Below the pieces are notes generated by a model. That model ran no database searches. It saw only the letters and a list, made by a program, of their open reading frames with translations, and had not been told where the DNA came from. A stretch of 64,000 bases of DNA from DASXAI01 sp963728985 (GTDB lineage: Bacteria; Actinomycetota; Acidimicrobiia; Acidimicrobiales; Ilumatobacteraceae). The stretch's first letter is position 1. Every line of letters begins with the position of its first letter. Location of the stretch: contig CAVSME010000009.1 in NCBI GenBank assembly GCA_963728985.1, positions 186,001-250,000 on the forward strand, given 5' to 3'. This document shows, one piece after another, positions 18,241 through 25,689 of the stretch. Position numbers and translations under genes: made by a program.

Positions 18241-18656
18241 GCGACATGACCCATCCGGCCCCGTACGCGTCATGGGAGACGCGGGGATGGTGGGAAGGCG
18301 CGGGGCGCGCAGAGGTGGTGCTCCAGCGCTGCGTGACGTGCGGGCTGGTGCAGCACAAGCCGCGGGCGGTGTGCGCCAAGTGCCTCACGGACACGCTCGA
18401 GCACTTCGTCGCGACCGGTCGGGGCACCGTCCACACGTTCACCGTGACGCACCAGAACATGGTGGCGCCGTTCAGCGGTCACCTGCCGTACGTGCTGGCC
18501 TACGTCGAGCTCGACGAGGGCCCGCGGGTCCTGACCAACATCGTCGGCTGTGATCCGGCCGACGTCCGCATCGGCCAGCCCGTCGTGGCCGACTTCGCGA
18601 CCACCGAGCGCGACGACGGCGAGGCCTTCGCCGTGCCCCGCTTCCGGCCGGCATGA
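18237..18656 (+). CDS. Zn-ribbon OB-fold protein (DUF35), Ltp partner
   Basis: 139 residues. A rubredoxin-like zinc ribbon (C32, C35, C46, C49) is followed by an OB-fold, TVHTFTVTHQNMVAPFSG to RVLTNIVGCDP. DUF35 proteins or domains bind thiolase-like partners; in ChsH2 this domain recruits the Ltp2 aldolase. GTG 18237 is chosen because it overlaps the aldolase stop as GTGA; ATG 18246 is possible. The gene order supports a physical complex with the preceding product. Confidence 0.88.
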   Translation: MSDMTHPAPYASWETRGWWEGAGRAEVVLQRCVTCGLVQHKPRAVCAKCLTDTLEHFVATGRGTVHTFTVTHQNMVAPFSGHLPYVLAYVELDEGPRVLTNIVGCDPADVRIGQPVVADFATTERDDGEAFAVPRFRPA

Positions 18657-19279
18657 TCCTCGACCTCCACACCCACTCGGTCCGGTCCGACGACGGACGG
18701 GCCAAGGTGGACAACTACTGCCAGTGGATCCGGCGCAAGGAGCTGCCACTCGACGGCATCGTGCTGACCGAGCACCGGCAGTTCGACGCCGAGAGCGACT
18801 ACCGCGCCCTCGAGGACAAGTACGGGCTGCTCATCCTCAAGGCCAGCGAGGTCGAGACGGACTACGGCCACGTCCTGGTGTTCGGCGTGAACGACGACCT
18901 CGTCAACGCCTTCGACTTCGCCCGCATCGACAGCCCGCTGCCCGACGTGCTGGCCGCGGCCAAGCGCTGCGGGGGGTTCGCCGTCCCGTGCCATCCCGGG
19001 CGCAAGAACGTGGGCCTGTTCGCCCACTACGAGCGGCGCGGTCCGGTGGCCGGCGTCGAGGTGGTGGAGGTGCACAACGGCGGCAGCATCCCGGGCGAGG
19101 ACGAGCGCTCAGTGCAGGAGGCCGAGCGCTACGGCTACCGCGGCATCGGTGGCAGTGACTCGCACATCGTGAGCCGCATCGGTTCGTGCGCCACCGAGTT
19201 CGAAGACGACATCGCCACGATGGACGATCTGGTCGCGGCCCTCCAGGCCGGGAAGTGTGAGGCGAGGACATGGCGGTAG
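18653..19279 (+). CDS. PHP-domain metal-dependent phosphoesterase-like protein
   Basis: 208 residues. It begins with the PHP motif DLHTHSVRSDDG (metal-binding H6 and H8), then VLTEHRQF, CHPGRKN and a late GGSDSHIVSRIG. All four metal motifs are present, so the protein should be an active hydrolase or phosphoesterase. Its place inside an aldolase/hydratase operon, with ATGA overlap to the gene before and a 10-base overlap to the gene after, is unexpected. The substrate cannot be named. Confidence 0.85.
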   Translation: MILDLHTHSVRSDDGRAKVDNYCQWIRRKELPLDGIVLTEHRQFDAESDYRALEDKYGLLILKASEVETDYGHVLVFGVNDDLVNAFDFARIDSPLPDVLAAAKRCGGFAVPCHPGRKNVGLFAHYERRGPVAGVEVVEVHNGGSIPGEDERSVQEAERYGYRGIGGSDSHIVSRIGSCATEFEDDIATMDDLVAALQAGKCEARTWR

Positions 19280-19710
19280 ACATCAGAGCGGTGCGCGAGG
19301 AGTGGGTGGGCCGGACGTTCCAGGAGATCGACCTCGTCGTCGATCGTGATCGCATGCTGGAGTGGGCCATCGCCTGCGGGGAGACCGATCCCCGCTTCGT
19401 CGATCCGGACCATCCCGACTTCCAGGCGTCCACGGCGTTCCCCACCCACATCAACGCCGCTCGGATGCTGCCCGACGACTTCCCCCTGTTCGGCTCGGGC
19501 CGGGGCATCGACGGCGGCAAGTCGATCGAGTGGCACCGGCCGATGCGGGCCGGTGATCGCCTCCACGCCACCGTCCAGATCGGCGATGTCTACGACAAGA
19601 CCGGCCGGTCGGGGACGATGGTCTTCATCGTCAACCGCATGACCTTCACCGACGCCCAGGACCGCCTCGTCGCCACCGTCGACTGGCGGATGATCCGCCA
19701 GGACGTGTGA
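19270..19710 (+). CDS. MaoC-like / FAS1-type dehydratase domain protein
   Basis: 146 residues with a single hotdog fold. FQEIDLVVDRDRMLEWAIACGETDPRF (read in two parts) is the N-terminal dehydratase signature seen in ChsH2 and in HadA/HTD2-like subunits. The classical Asp/His hydratase dyad is not obvious, so it probably needs the next gene product as catalytic partner. By family, it would hydrate an enoyl-CoA to supply the aldolase encoded upstream. Confidence 0.82.
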   Translation: MAVDIRAVREEWVGRTFQEIDLVVDRDRMLEWAIACGETDPRFVDPDHPDFQASTAFPTHINAARMLPDDFPLFGSGRGIDGGKSIEWHRPMRAGDRLHATVQIGDVYDKTGRSGTMVFIVNRMTFTDAQDRLVATVDWRMIRQDV

Positions 19711-20117
19711 CCGTGCGCATCGAAGACGTCGACCTCGGCGACGAGCTGCCGGAGGAGCGTCCCGACGTCTCGCTGGAGACGGTGCGGCGCTTCGTCAAGG
19801 CGGCGCAGATGGACTTCCCCCGCTTCACCGATCACGACGCCGCCCGGGCCGAGGGCCTCCCCGGCGCCGTGATCCCCGGGATCATGAGCCAGGGCCAGCT
19901 GTCGGCCATGATCCACCGCTGGGCACCGGGCTGCTCGATCCTGCGCATCGACACGGTCTTCCGCACGCCGATGGTGGTCGGCACGGCCGTCGTGTGCCGG
20001 GGCGCCGTGACCGGCGTCAACGACGACGACACCATCGAGATCGATCTCACGATCCTGAGCGAGGCCTCAGGAGCCACGGGCGTCCTCGGCACGGCCCACG
20101 TCCGCCTCACCGGCTGA
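19707..20117 (+). CDS. MaoC family enoyl-CoA hydratase-like protein
   Basis: 136 residues with the MaoC C-terminal hotdog pattern GLPGAVIPGIMSQGQLSAMI and the ending TGVLGTAHVRLTG. The region of the catalytic dyad reads DFPRFTDHD. The expected histidine five residues after Asp is threonine, with histidine two further on, so activity cannot be assumed. GTG start in a GTGA overlap with the preceding hydratase-like gene, consistent with a heteromeric ChsH1/ChsH2-like enzyme. It is the last gene of the six-gene operon. Confidence 0.82.
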   Translation: MTVRIEDVDLGDELPEERPDVSLETVRRFVKAAQMDFPRFTDHDAARAEGLPGAVIPGIMSQGQLSAMIHRWAPGCSILRIDTVFRTPMVVGTAVVCRGAVTGVNDDDTIEIDLTILSEASGATGVLGTAHVRLTG

Positions 20118-20148
20118 CCAGGGCAAACGCCCGTCCGACCGCCACGCT

Positions 20149-20199
20149 GCATCACTGATGCGCCTCGGCCGACATCGCTGATTCGCTCGCCTGCAGGCG
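20149..20199. promoter_or_regulatory. Palindromes before vapBC, candidate antitoxin operators
   Basis: GCATCACTGATGC (20149-20161) is a perfect palindrome around one base. CGCCTGCAGGCG (20188-20199) is a perfect 12 bp palindrome that reaches the first base of the GTG start. Ribbon-helix-helix antitoxins usually bind such sites to repress their own operon. Confidence 0.4.
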
Positions 20200-20447
20200 T
20201 GCACACCACGCTCACGCTCGACGACGACGTCGCTGCGGCGATCGAGGCGGAACGGGCCGCCACCGGTGAGACCTTCCGGGAGGCGCTCAACCGACTCGTG
20301 CGCCGCGGCTTGCAGACCGCCCGCCCGCCCGGGGCATCGCCGCCGCTGCCGCTGCTCGCAGGATCACCCCGGATCGACGTCACCGACATCTCCGCCGTGC
20401 TCGGCGAGCTCGATGACGAGCGTCGCCGCGAGCGCGGGGGCCCGTGA
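20199..20447 (+). CDS. vapB: Antitoxin of a VapBC-type pair
   Basis: 82 residues. It starts MHTTLTLDDDVAAAIEAE, the short beta-strand and helix of ribbon-helix-helix antitoxins, followed by FREALNRLVRRGLQ. The C-terminal tail, DVTDISAVLGELDDE, is acidic and likely wraps the toxin. GTG start; the toxin gene begins inside its last codons (GTGA overlap). It should neutralise the downstream PIN nuclease and repress transcription through the palindromes before it. Confidence 0.8.
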   Translation: MHTTLTLDDDVAAAIEAERAATGETFREALNRLVRRGLQTARPPGASPPLPLLAGSPRIDVTDISAVLGELDDERRRERGGP

Positions 20448-20881
20448 GCTACCTCATCGACGCCAACCTCCTCGTCTTCGGGGCCTTGCCGGCGATGCGC
20501 GAGCACACCGCCACCCGCGCCTGGCTGGCCGATGTGCTCACCGCGGCCGATGGTTTCGCGGGCCTGTCGTGGAGCTCGCTGTACGCGTTCGTGCGGATCG
20601 TGTCGAACCGGCGGATCATGGGCGAGGACGGCGTCGACGTTCCGACCGCGTGGGCTGCTGCCGAGGCGTACCGCAACCAGCCGAGCGCCGTCCTGATCGA
20701 ACCCGGTGCCATCCATGCCGGCCTCGCCGGCGATCTGATGCGCACGCCCGGGTTGTCGGCCAACGACGTTCCCGACGTCTACTTGGCGGCATTGGCCATC
20801 GAGCGGGGACTGATCCTGGCCACGCGAGACCACGGCTTCGCCCGATTCACCGGACTGCGCTGGCACGATCCGCTGAGCTGA
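20444..20881 (+). CDS. vapC: PIN-domain ribonuclease toxin of a VapBC-type pair
   Basis: 145 residues. It begins MSYLIDANLLVFGALP, with the first acidic residue of the PIN active site at D6. Further conserved acids lie in LSANDVPDVYLAALAIERG and ATRDHGFARFTGLRW. PIN toxins cleave RNA, often tRNA or rRNA, with Mg2+. Start is GTG in overlap with the antitoxin, the usual coupling. The toxin ends 18 bases before a convergent gene. Confidence 0.85.
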   Translation: MSYLIDANLLVFGALPAMREHTATRAWLADVLTAADGFAGLSWSSLYAFVRIVSNRRIMGEDGVDVPTAWAAAEAYRNQPSAVLIEPGAIHAGLAGDLMRTPGLSANDVPDVYLAALAIERGLILATRDHGFARFTGLRWHDPLS

Positions 20882-20899
20882 GTGCGCAGCGCCGCCCGC

Positions 20900-21880
20900 T
20901 CAGTCGGGCGAGAGGCACACGGCGCGGATCTCGCCGAACTCACGGTCGAGCTTGCGCCAGGTGTGGGCGTGATCCTCCGACACGAAGATCTGCCCGAACA
21001 CGGATGTGGCCACGACCACGCCGGGCAGATCCTCGTTGACGCCCAGCCAGTACATCGTGGAGTTCGGCTTCGTGGGGAGGTCGACGCGCTTCCACGTGTC
21101 GCCGCCGTCACGGGAGAGCTCGAGGGCGCCGACGCCGCCGGGGATGTTGTCGCCGACGCACACGATGACCGTGCCGTCGTTCCACGGGGTGCGGATGCAG
21201 CGGCAATAGGCGATCCCCGACTTGCTGCCCGGGAAGGTGTCGAACTCGTGCCACGCCCACGTGGCCCCGTTGTCGTCGCTGCGGGCGAAGCCATATGGCG
21301 TCGTCACCAGCAGCTCGTTGCCGTCAGCCGTCGGACGAAGGGCGAACCCGTGCACGTCGTCGTGGAACTCGGTGGTACCGAGACGACCCAAGGCGGTCCA
21401 CGTCTCGCCGCCGTCGGTGCTGTGGTGCAGGCCGGCCACCTCGACCGACGCCCACACGCTGTTCCCGTCGGTCGGGTCGACGACGATGTTCGTGGTCCGC
21501 GGCACGCCGATGGGGCAGCGCTCGGGGATGCTCGTGTCGAGCGCGTGGAACGACTCGCCACCGTCCGTCGAGCGGCAGATGCCGGGCCGCGTACCGACGT
21601 AGATCCGATCGGCGTCGGTCGGGTCGAACGCCAGCGACCAGATGTCGGACTTGATGGGCGTGCCGATCGGCAGCCACTCCCCACCGTTGTCGTCGGAGCG
21701 GAAGACCCCGACCCGGTCGACGGCGGCCAGCAGCTGTCCGGGGACGTGGGGACTGGCGGCCAGTGCCCGGCAGTTCCCCTCCGGTTCGATCCCGCGTGGG
21801 ATGTGGCGGAACTTCCCGCCGGCGTCGTAGCTCACCCACAACCCTGAACCGACCGTGCCGATCGCGATCCTGTAGCCCAT
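20900..21880 (-). CDS. Sialidase-like / BNR-repeat beta-propeller protein
   Basis: 326 residues made of repeated blades carrying Asp-box motifs: RSDDNGGEW, RSTDGGESF, HSTDGGETW, RSDDNGATW, LSRDGGDTW and SEDHAHTW. This is the fold of exo-alpha-sialidases, VPS10 and photosystem assembly-type propellers. The catalytic arginine triad of true sialidases is not apparent, and no signal peptide is seen, so the role is open. ATG 21880 follows a GGGGGG run six bases upstream. Confidence 0.8.
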   Translation of the reverse strand: MGYRIAIGTVGSGLWVSYDAGGKFRHIPRGIEPEGNCRALAASPHVPGQLLAAVDRVGVFRSDDNGGEWLPIGTPIKSDIWSLAFDPTDADRIYVGTRPGICRSTDGGESFHALDTSIPERCPIGVPRTTNIVVDPTDGNSVWASVEVAGLHHSTDGGETWTALGRLGTTEFHDDVHGFALRPTADGNELLVTTPYGFARSDDNGATWAWHEFDTFPGSKSGIAYCRCIRTPWNDGTVIVCVGDNIPGGVGALELSRDGGDTWKRVDLPTKPNSTMYWLGVNEDLPGVVVATSVFGQIFVSEDHAHTWRKLDREFGEIRAVCLSPD

Positions 21881-21919
21881 GGCACACCCCCCGAGACGCC
21901 GCCAGTGTAGAACCGACCC

Positions 21920-22342
21920 ATGACCGACGTGCAGACCGAGCAGGACAACAAGGCCATCATCCGTCGGGCCTTCGACGCATGGGCGGCCGGGACGGGCGGG
22001 GTGTTCGACCTCCTCGCCGACGATGCGACCTGGACCATCGTCGGCACCACCCCCGTGTCGGGGACGTACACCAGCCGCCAGCAGTTCATGGACGTGGTGA
22101 TCACCCCGTTCAACGCCCGGATGGGCTCGCCGCTCGTGCCCACCGTCCACGCGCTGTATGCCGAGGGCGACACCGTCATCGCCTACTTCGAAGCCGCCGG
22201 CACGGCGCGTGACGGCCAGCCGTACTTCAACACCTACACGTGGTACCTCACGATGGCCGGCGGCCGCGTCGTGAAGGCCATCGCCTTCTTCGACACCGTG
22301 GAGTTCAGCGACTTCTGGAACCGCGTCAGCCCGCAGAGCTGA
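21920..22342 (+). CDS. SnoaL-like / NTF2-fold protein
   Basis: 140 residues. The sequence AIIRRAFDAWAAGTGGVFDLLADDATWTI (seen in two parts) is the standard opening of SnoaL-like polyketide cyclase/ketosteroid isomerase-fold proteins, and FNTYTWYLTMAGGRVVKAIAFFDT is the usual closing sheet. Members range from isomerases to small-molecule binders. It is divergent from the propeller gene by 39 bases and ends just before the riboswitch. Confidence 0.82.
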   Translation: MTDVQTEQDNKAIIRRAFDAWAAGTGGVFDLLADDATWTIVGTTPVSGTYTSRQQFMDVVITPFNARMGSPLVPTVHALYAEGDTVIAYFEAAGTARDGQPYFNTYTWYLTMAGGRVVKAIAFFDTVEFSDFWNRVSPQS

Positions 22343-22349
22343 CCGGTGC

Positions 22350-22490
22350 TTGACCCTGGCCGAACTGGCTGATAGGAACAGACTCCCGTCGATTCGTCGT
22401 CCGGAAGCCGGTGAGAACCCGGCGCGGTCGCGCCACTGTGTGGAGAGCGTGCTCTCCGAGCCAGACCTGGCGACGTTTCGTGCCCTGAGA
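22350..22490 (+). ncRNA. Cobalamin (AdoCbl) riboswitch
   Basis: The untranslated leader of cbtB carries the conserved core of the B12 riboswitch. GGAAGCCGGTGAGAACCCGG (22403 onward) and GCGGTCGCGCCACTGTG form the central junction, and GAGCCAGACCTGGC (22458-22471) is the 3' conserved stem. High B12 would be expected to lower expression of the cobalt transporter genes that follow. The ribosome site AAGGAG (about 22508-22513) lies 3' of the aptamer, so control at translation initiation is plausible. Exact ends are approximate. Confidence 0.92.
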
Positions 22491-22521
22491 TGGGACGCGA
22501 CATCCCCAAGGAGAGCCACCG

Positions 22522-22737
22522 ATGAGCGACCTGGCCGTCACCCCCCGAGCGGTACCGCAGCCGATCACGATCCCGGTGCGGGAGTGGGCCCCGTGGGCCA
22601 TCTTCAGTGGCGTCGTGCTCCTGTTCCTCGTGTACATCGTGGGTTGCGAGCAGGGTGCCGTCTCGCTGATCGGTGGGACGTACCTGCACGAGTGGATGCA
22701 CGACGCACGCCACCTGCTCGGCTTCCCCTGCCACTGA
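22522..22737 (+). CDS. cbtB: Cobalt transporter subunit CbtB
   Basis: 71 residues with one membrane helix (about 26-45, WAIFSGVVLLFLVYIVG). The C-terminal periplasmic end, HEWMHDARHLLGFPCH, is histidine-rich and diagnostic of CbtB, the small subunit of a B12-controlled cobalt uptake system. AAGGAG lies upstream at good distance. Located directly after the cobalamin riboswitch and 12 bases before cbtA. Confidence 0.93.
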   Translation: MSDLAVTPRAVPQPITIPVREWAPWAIFSGVVLLFLVYIVGCEQGAVSLIGGTYLHEWMHDARHLLGFPCH

Positions 22738-22749
22738 GCGGGCGAAGCC

Positions 22750-23541
22750 ATGGTTCGCAGCCTCCTCATCCGAGGCATGCTGGTCGGCCTACTGGCCGGC
22801 GTCGCCGCGTTCGGCTTCGCCCGCTGGCCGGGTGAGCCCGCGGTCCGCAAGGCGATCGCCTTCGAGTCGTACGTCGAGTACGACGTCCACCACGAAGCCG
22901 CCGAGCACGACCAGGTCAGCCGCGCCCTCCAGGACTCCGCCGGCCTCGGCACCGGCGCCATCCTTTACGGCGTCGCCATGGGTGGGATCTTCGCCATCGT
23001 GTTCAGCATCGCCTACGGCCGCATCGGTCTGGCCACCGCCCGAGGCACCGCCGCGCTCCTCGGTCTGCTCGGCTTCCTCGGTCTGTACGTGGTGCCGTTC
23101 CTGAAGTACCCACCGAACCCACCGGCGATCGGGCAGGAAGACACGATCGGCAGGCGCACGGTGTTGTACCTGGTGATGATGCTCCTGTCGATCGTCGCCA
23201 TCGTCGGGTCCGTGATCGTGCGCCGCCACCTCGTCCCCCGGTTCGGGCAGTGGAACGCCACGCTGCTGGTCGGCGGCGGCTACGTCGTCGCCATGCTGCT
23301 GTGCTACCTCCTGCTCCCGGGCATCAACGAGGTGCCGCAGGCCGAGATACCCGGCGTCGTGGGGGCCGTGAGCGACGGGGGCGTCACCTTCCCACCCTCG
23401 GTCCTCTGGAACTTCCGCATCGCTTCCCTCGGCATCCAGGCCGTCATGTGGGGCACCATCGCGCTGGCCTTCGGCCCGCTCGCGGCGCGCCTGCTGCGCG
23501 AGTCGCCGGCGGCCACCGTCGACACCGCTCTCGCTCGCTGA
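22750..23541 (+). CDS. cbtA: Cobalt transporter subunit CbtA
   Basis: 263 residues, an integral membrane protein with about five or six hydrophobic segments (for example LLIRGMLVGLLAGVAAFGFA, LLGLLGFLGLYVVPF and YLVMMLLSIVAIVGSVIV). CbtA is the channel-like partner of CbtB. The acidic and histidine stretch YDVHHEAAEHDQ after helix 1 may contact metal. Co-transcribed with cbtB under the riboswitch; imported cobalt would serve cobalamin synthesis. Confidence 0.92.
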   Translation: MVRSLLIRGMLVGLLAGVAAFGFARWPGEPAVRKAIAFESYVEYDVHHEAAEHDQVSRALQDSAGLGTGAILYGVAMGGIFAIVFSIAYGRIGLATARGTAALLGLLGFLGLYVVPFLKYPPNPPAIGQEDTIGRRTVLYLVMMLLSIVAIVGSVIVRRHLVPRFGQWNATLLVGGGYVVAMLLCYLLLPGINEVPQAEIPGVVGAVSDGGVTFPPSVLWNFRIASLGIQAVMWGTIALAFGPLAARLLRESPAATVDTALAR

Positions 23542-23592
23542 CCGGGACCGCACGCCTGTCCCGGCGACCGTGAGGGTTGGTACCGTCCGGCG

Positions 23593-24786
23593 ATGCACTC
23601 CGGGTCCGGTGCCGACCTCCTGGCGGCGGGCTTGGTCGACGCCGTAGCGGAACAGGCCGCCGACGCCGACCGCACCCGGACCGTGTCGCCCGACGTCATC
23701 GCCGCCATCAAGGCGTCGGGCCTGCTCGCCCTGTCGGCCACGGCCGAGCTCGGCGGCGCGGAAGCGTCCATCTCACAGATGGCCGCCGAGTTGGAGCTCC
23801 TGGCCACCGCCTGCGCGTCCACCGCCTGGTGCGCCTGGAACCACCTGTGCGTCTTCCACCTGTTCTGCGGCGCCCTCGGACCCGACCACGTCGACCTGCT
23901 CGGCGGCATCGTGGAGCATCACGAATGGGTGTGCTTCCCCGCCGGCGCCGGTAGCGGCGTGCGGGCCCAGGTGGATGGTGAGCGGCTGGTGCTCGCCGGG
24001 AGGGCGGCCTTCGGGTCCGGCGCCCGCTACGCCGACTGGGCGGGGGTGGCCTTCGCCATGGCCGGCGCCGATGGTGCGCCGATCCGGCCACTCGACCTGC
24101 GGTTCTCGATCGTCCGGCTGGAGACCGACGGCGTCGACGTACGACCGACGTGGGATGGTTCGGGTCTGCGGGCCTCGGCCACCGACGACGTCGTGTACGA
24201 GGCCGTCTGCCTGCCCGCAGGGCGGGCGGTGCCGTGGTACGGCGCCAACCGGGCCGAGATGCTGCGCGACCCGGCGTTCCCGGTCATCAACCACCGCTAC
24301 CGCGAGGACTGGGTCGGTCTGTCAGATGTGTGGCTCGCCGCCATGGGCACGGGCATCGTCGCCGCCGCCCTCGACGACATCGCCCATGAAGTCGGCGGCC
24401 GCCGGGCGTTGATGGGACGGCCGATGACCGAGCTCGCCGGCGTGCACTTCAACCTGGGGCGGGCGGCCAAGGAGCGGGCTGGGGCACGAGCCGCCGTAGC
24501 CCAGGGCTGTCGCGAGGTGGACGATCGGATCGCCGCCGCCGTCGCCCCGACCGAGGCCGATGAGCTCCGCCTCGCCGCGCTGTCGGCCTTCGCCCTGGAG
24601 GCGTGCGACCGCGCCATGCACCACCTGCTGAAGGTGGTCGGCGGCAACGGGCTGCGGGAGCAGCATCCGTTCGAACGGCGCTATCGCGACTTCCAATCGA
24701 TGCCGCTGCACATCAATGCCCACGAGGACCGAGTGACGGAACGATGGGGTCGCCACCTTCTCGGCCTCCCCCTCGACAAGTTCTGA
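23593..24786 (+). CDS. Acyl-CoA dehydrogenase-fold flavoprotein, probably a group D monooxygenase
   Basis: 397 residues. It has the acyl-CoA dehydrogenase fold but reads like the HsaA/HpaB-type flavin monooxygenases: ASTAWCAWNHLCVFHLF in the middle and HLLKVVGGNGLREQHPFERRYRDFQ at the end. The catalytic glutamate of dehydrogenases is not evident. Such enzymes hydroxylate aromatic or steroid-derived rings with FMNH2 or FADH2 supplied by a reductase, which is not next door. Start ATG follows TACCGT (23581-23586) by six bases. The LLM gene follows after 16 bases. Confidence 0.82.
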   Translation: MHSGSGADLLAAGLVDAVAEQAADADRTRTVSPDVIAAIKASGLLALSATAELGGAEASISQMAAELELLATACASTAWCAWNHLCVFHLFCGALGPDHVDLLGGIVEHHEWVCFPAGAGSGVRAQVDGERLVLAGRAAFGSGARYADWAGVAFAMAGADGAPIRPLDLRFSIVRLETDGVDVRPTWDGSGLRASATDDVVYEAVCLPAGRAVPWYGANRAEMLRDPAFPVINHRYREDWVGLSDVWLAAMGTGIVAAALDDIAHEVGGRRALMGRPMTELAGVHFNLGRAAKERAGARAAVAQGCREVDDRIAAAVAPTEADELRLAALSAFALEACDRAMHHLLKVVGGNGLREQHPFERRYRDFQSMPLHINAHEDRVTERWGRHLLGLPLDKF

Positions 24787-24802
24787 CAGAACGGAGCCGA
24801 CC

Positions 24803-25645
24803 ATGACCGAATTCGCCGTGAAGACGCCGCCTCAGCACGGAACCTGGCAAGAATTCCTCGACGTCTGGCGAGCGGTCGACGAGTGCGACGTTTTCACCCA
24901 GGCCTGGAACTTCGACCACTTCTACCCGTTGACCGGCGACACCACCGGCCCGTGCCTGGAGAGCTGGACGATGCTCAGCGCGCTGGCCCAGGCCACCAGC
25001 CGCATCCGCATCGGGTCCATGGTGAACGGCATGCACTACCGCCACCCCGCCATCACGGCGAACATGGCCGCCACCGTCGACATCATCTCCGGCGGCCGGC
25101 TCGATCTCGGCATGGGCGCGGGCTGGAACCTGCAGGAGTCGAACGCGTACGGGATCGAGCTCGGCTCGATCAAGGAGCGCCTCGACCGCTTCGAGGAGGG
25201 CGTCGAGGTCATCGTCCGCCTGCTCTCGCAGGAGGTCACCGACTTCAGCGGTAGGTACTTCACGATCACCGACGCCCGGTGCGAACCGAAGCCGATCCAG
25301 CGGCCTCACCCGCCGCTCCTCATCGGCGGGAGCGGCAGGAAGCGCACGCTCGCCATCGTGGCTCGCTGGGCCCAGAAGTGGGACAGCGGGTTCAACGAGA
25401 CCGTCGCGCAGTGGCAGGAGAAGAACGAGGCACTGATCGGTCATTGCCAGCGCGTCGGCCGCGACCCGCAGGACATCGAGCGCACCGCCCACATCCCCTG
25501 GCCGGCGGGCGCCGATCCGGGCGCGCTGGCGGACAAGGCGGCCGAGCTCGTCGGCGCCGGTCTCGATCAGGTGATCTTCAGCATGCGGGGCCCGTACCCC
25601 GCCAGCGCCGTCGAACCTCTGGGCCAGGCCCTGCGCAAGCTGTAG
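24803..25645 (+). CDS. LLM-class oxidoreductase, TIGR03560-like, probably F420-dependent
   Basis: 280 residues of the luciferase-like fold: AWNFDHFYPLTGDTTGPCLE, then SGGRLDLGMGAGWN, then PHPPLLIGGSGRKRTLAIV. The pattern matches actinobacterial LLM proteins annotated as F420-dependent. GGAG sits nine bases before the ATG. Probably co-transcribed with the flavoprotein gene upstream; together they may form an oxidation step, but no substrate is indicated. Confidence 0.87.
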   Translation: MTEFAVKTPPQHGTWQEFLDVWRAVDECDVFTQAWNFDHFYPLTGDTTGPCLESWTMLSALAQATSRIRIGSMVNGMHYRHPAITANMAATVDIISGGRLDLGMGAGWNLQESNAYGIELGSIKERLDRFEEGVEVIVRLLSQEVTDFSGRYFTITDARCEPKPIQRPHPPLLIGGSGRKRTLAIVARWAQKWDSGFNETVAQWQEKNEALIGHCQRVGRDPQDIERTAHIPWPAGADPGALADKAAELVGAGLDQVIFSMRGPYPASAVEPLGQALRKL

Positions 25646-25689
25646 TGACGTATCTTGTGGGTCGGGGCGGCGATACCTACGCTTGTGCC

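Noticed and set aside
22350..22835. Plus-strand open frame through the B12 leader
   Set aside because: It covers the conserved riboswitch core and is out of frame with cbtB; RNA structure explains the conservation better.
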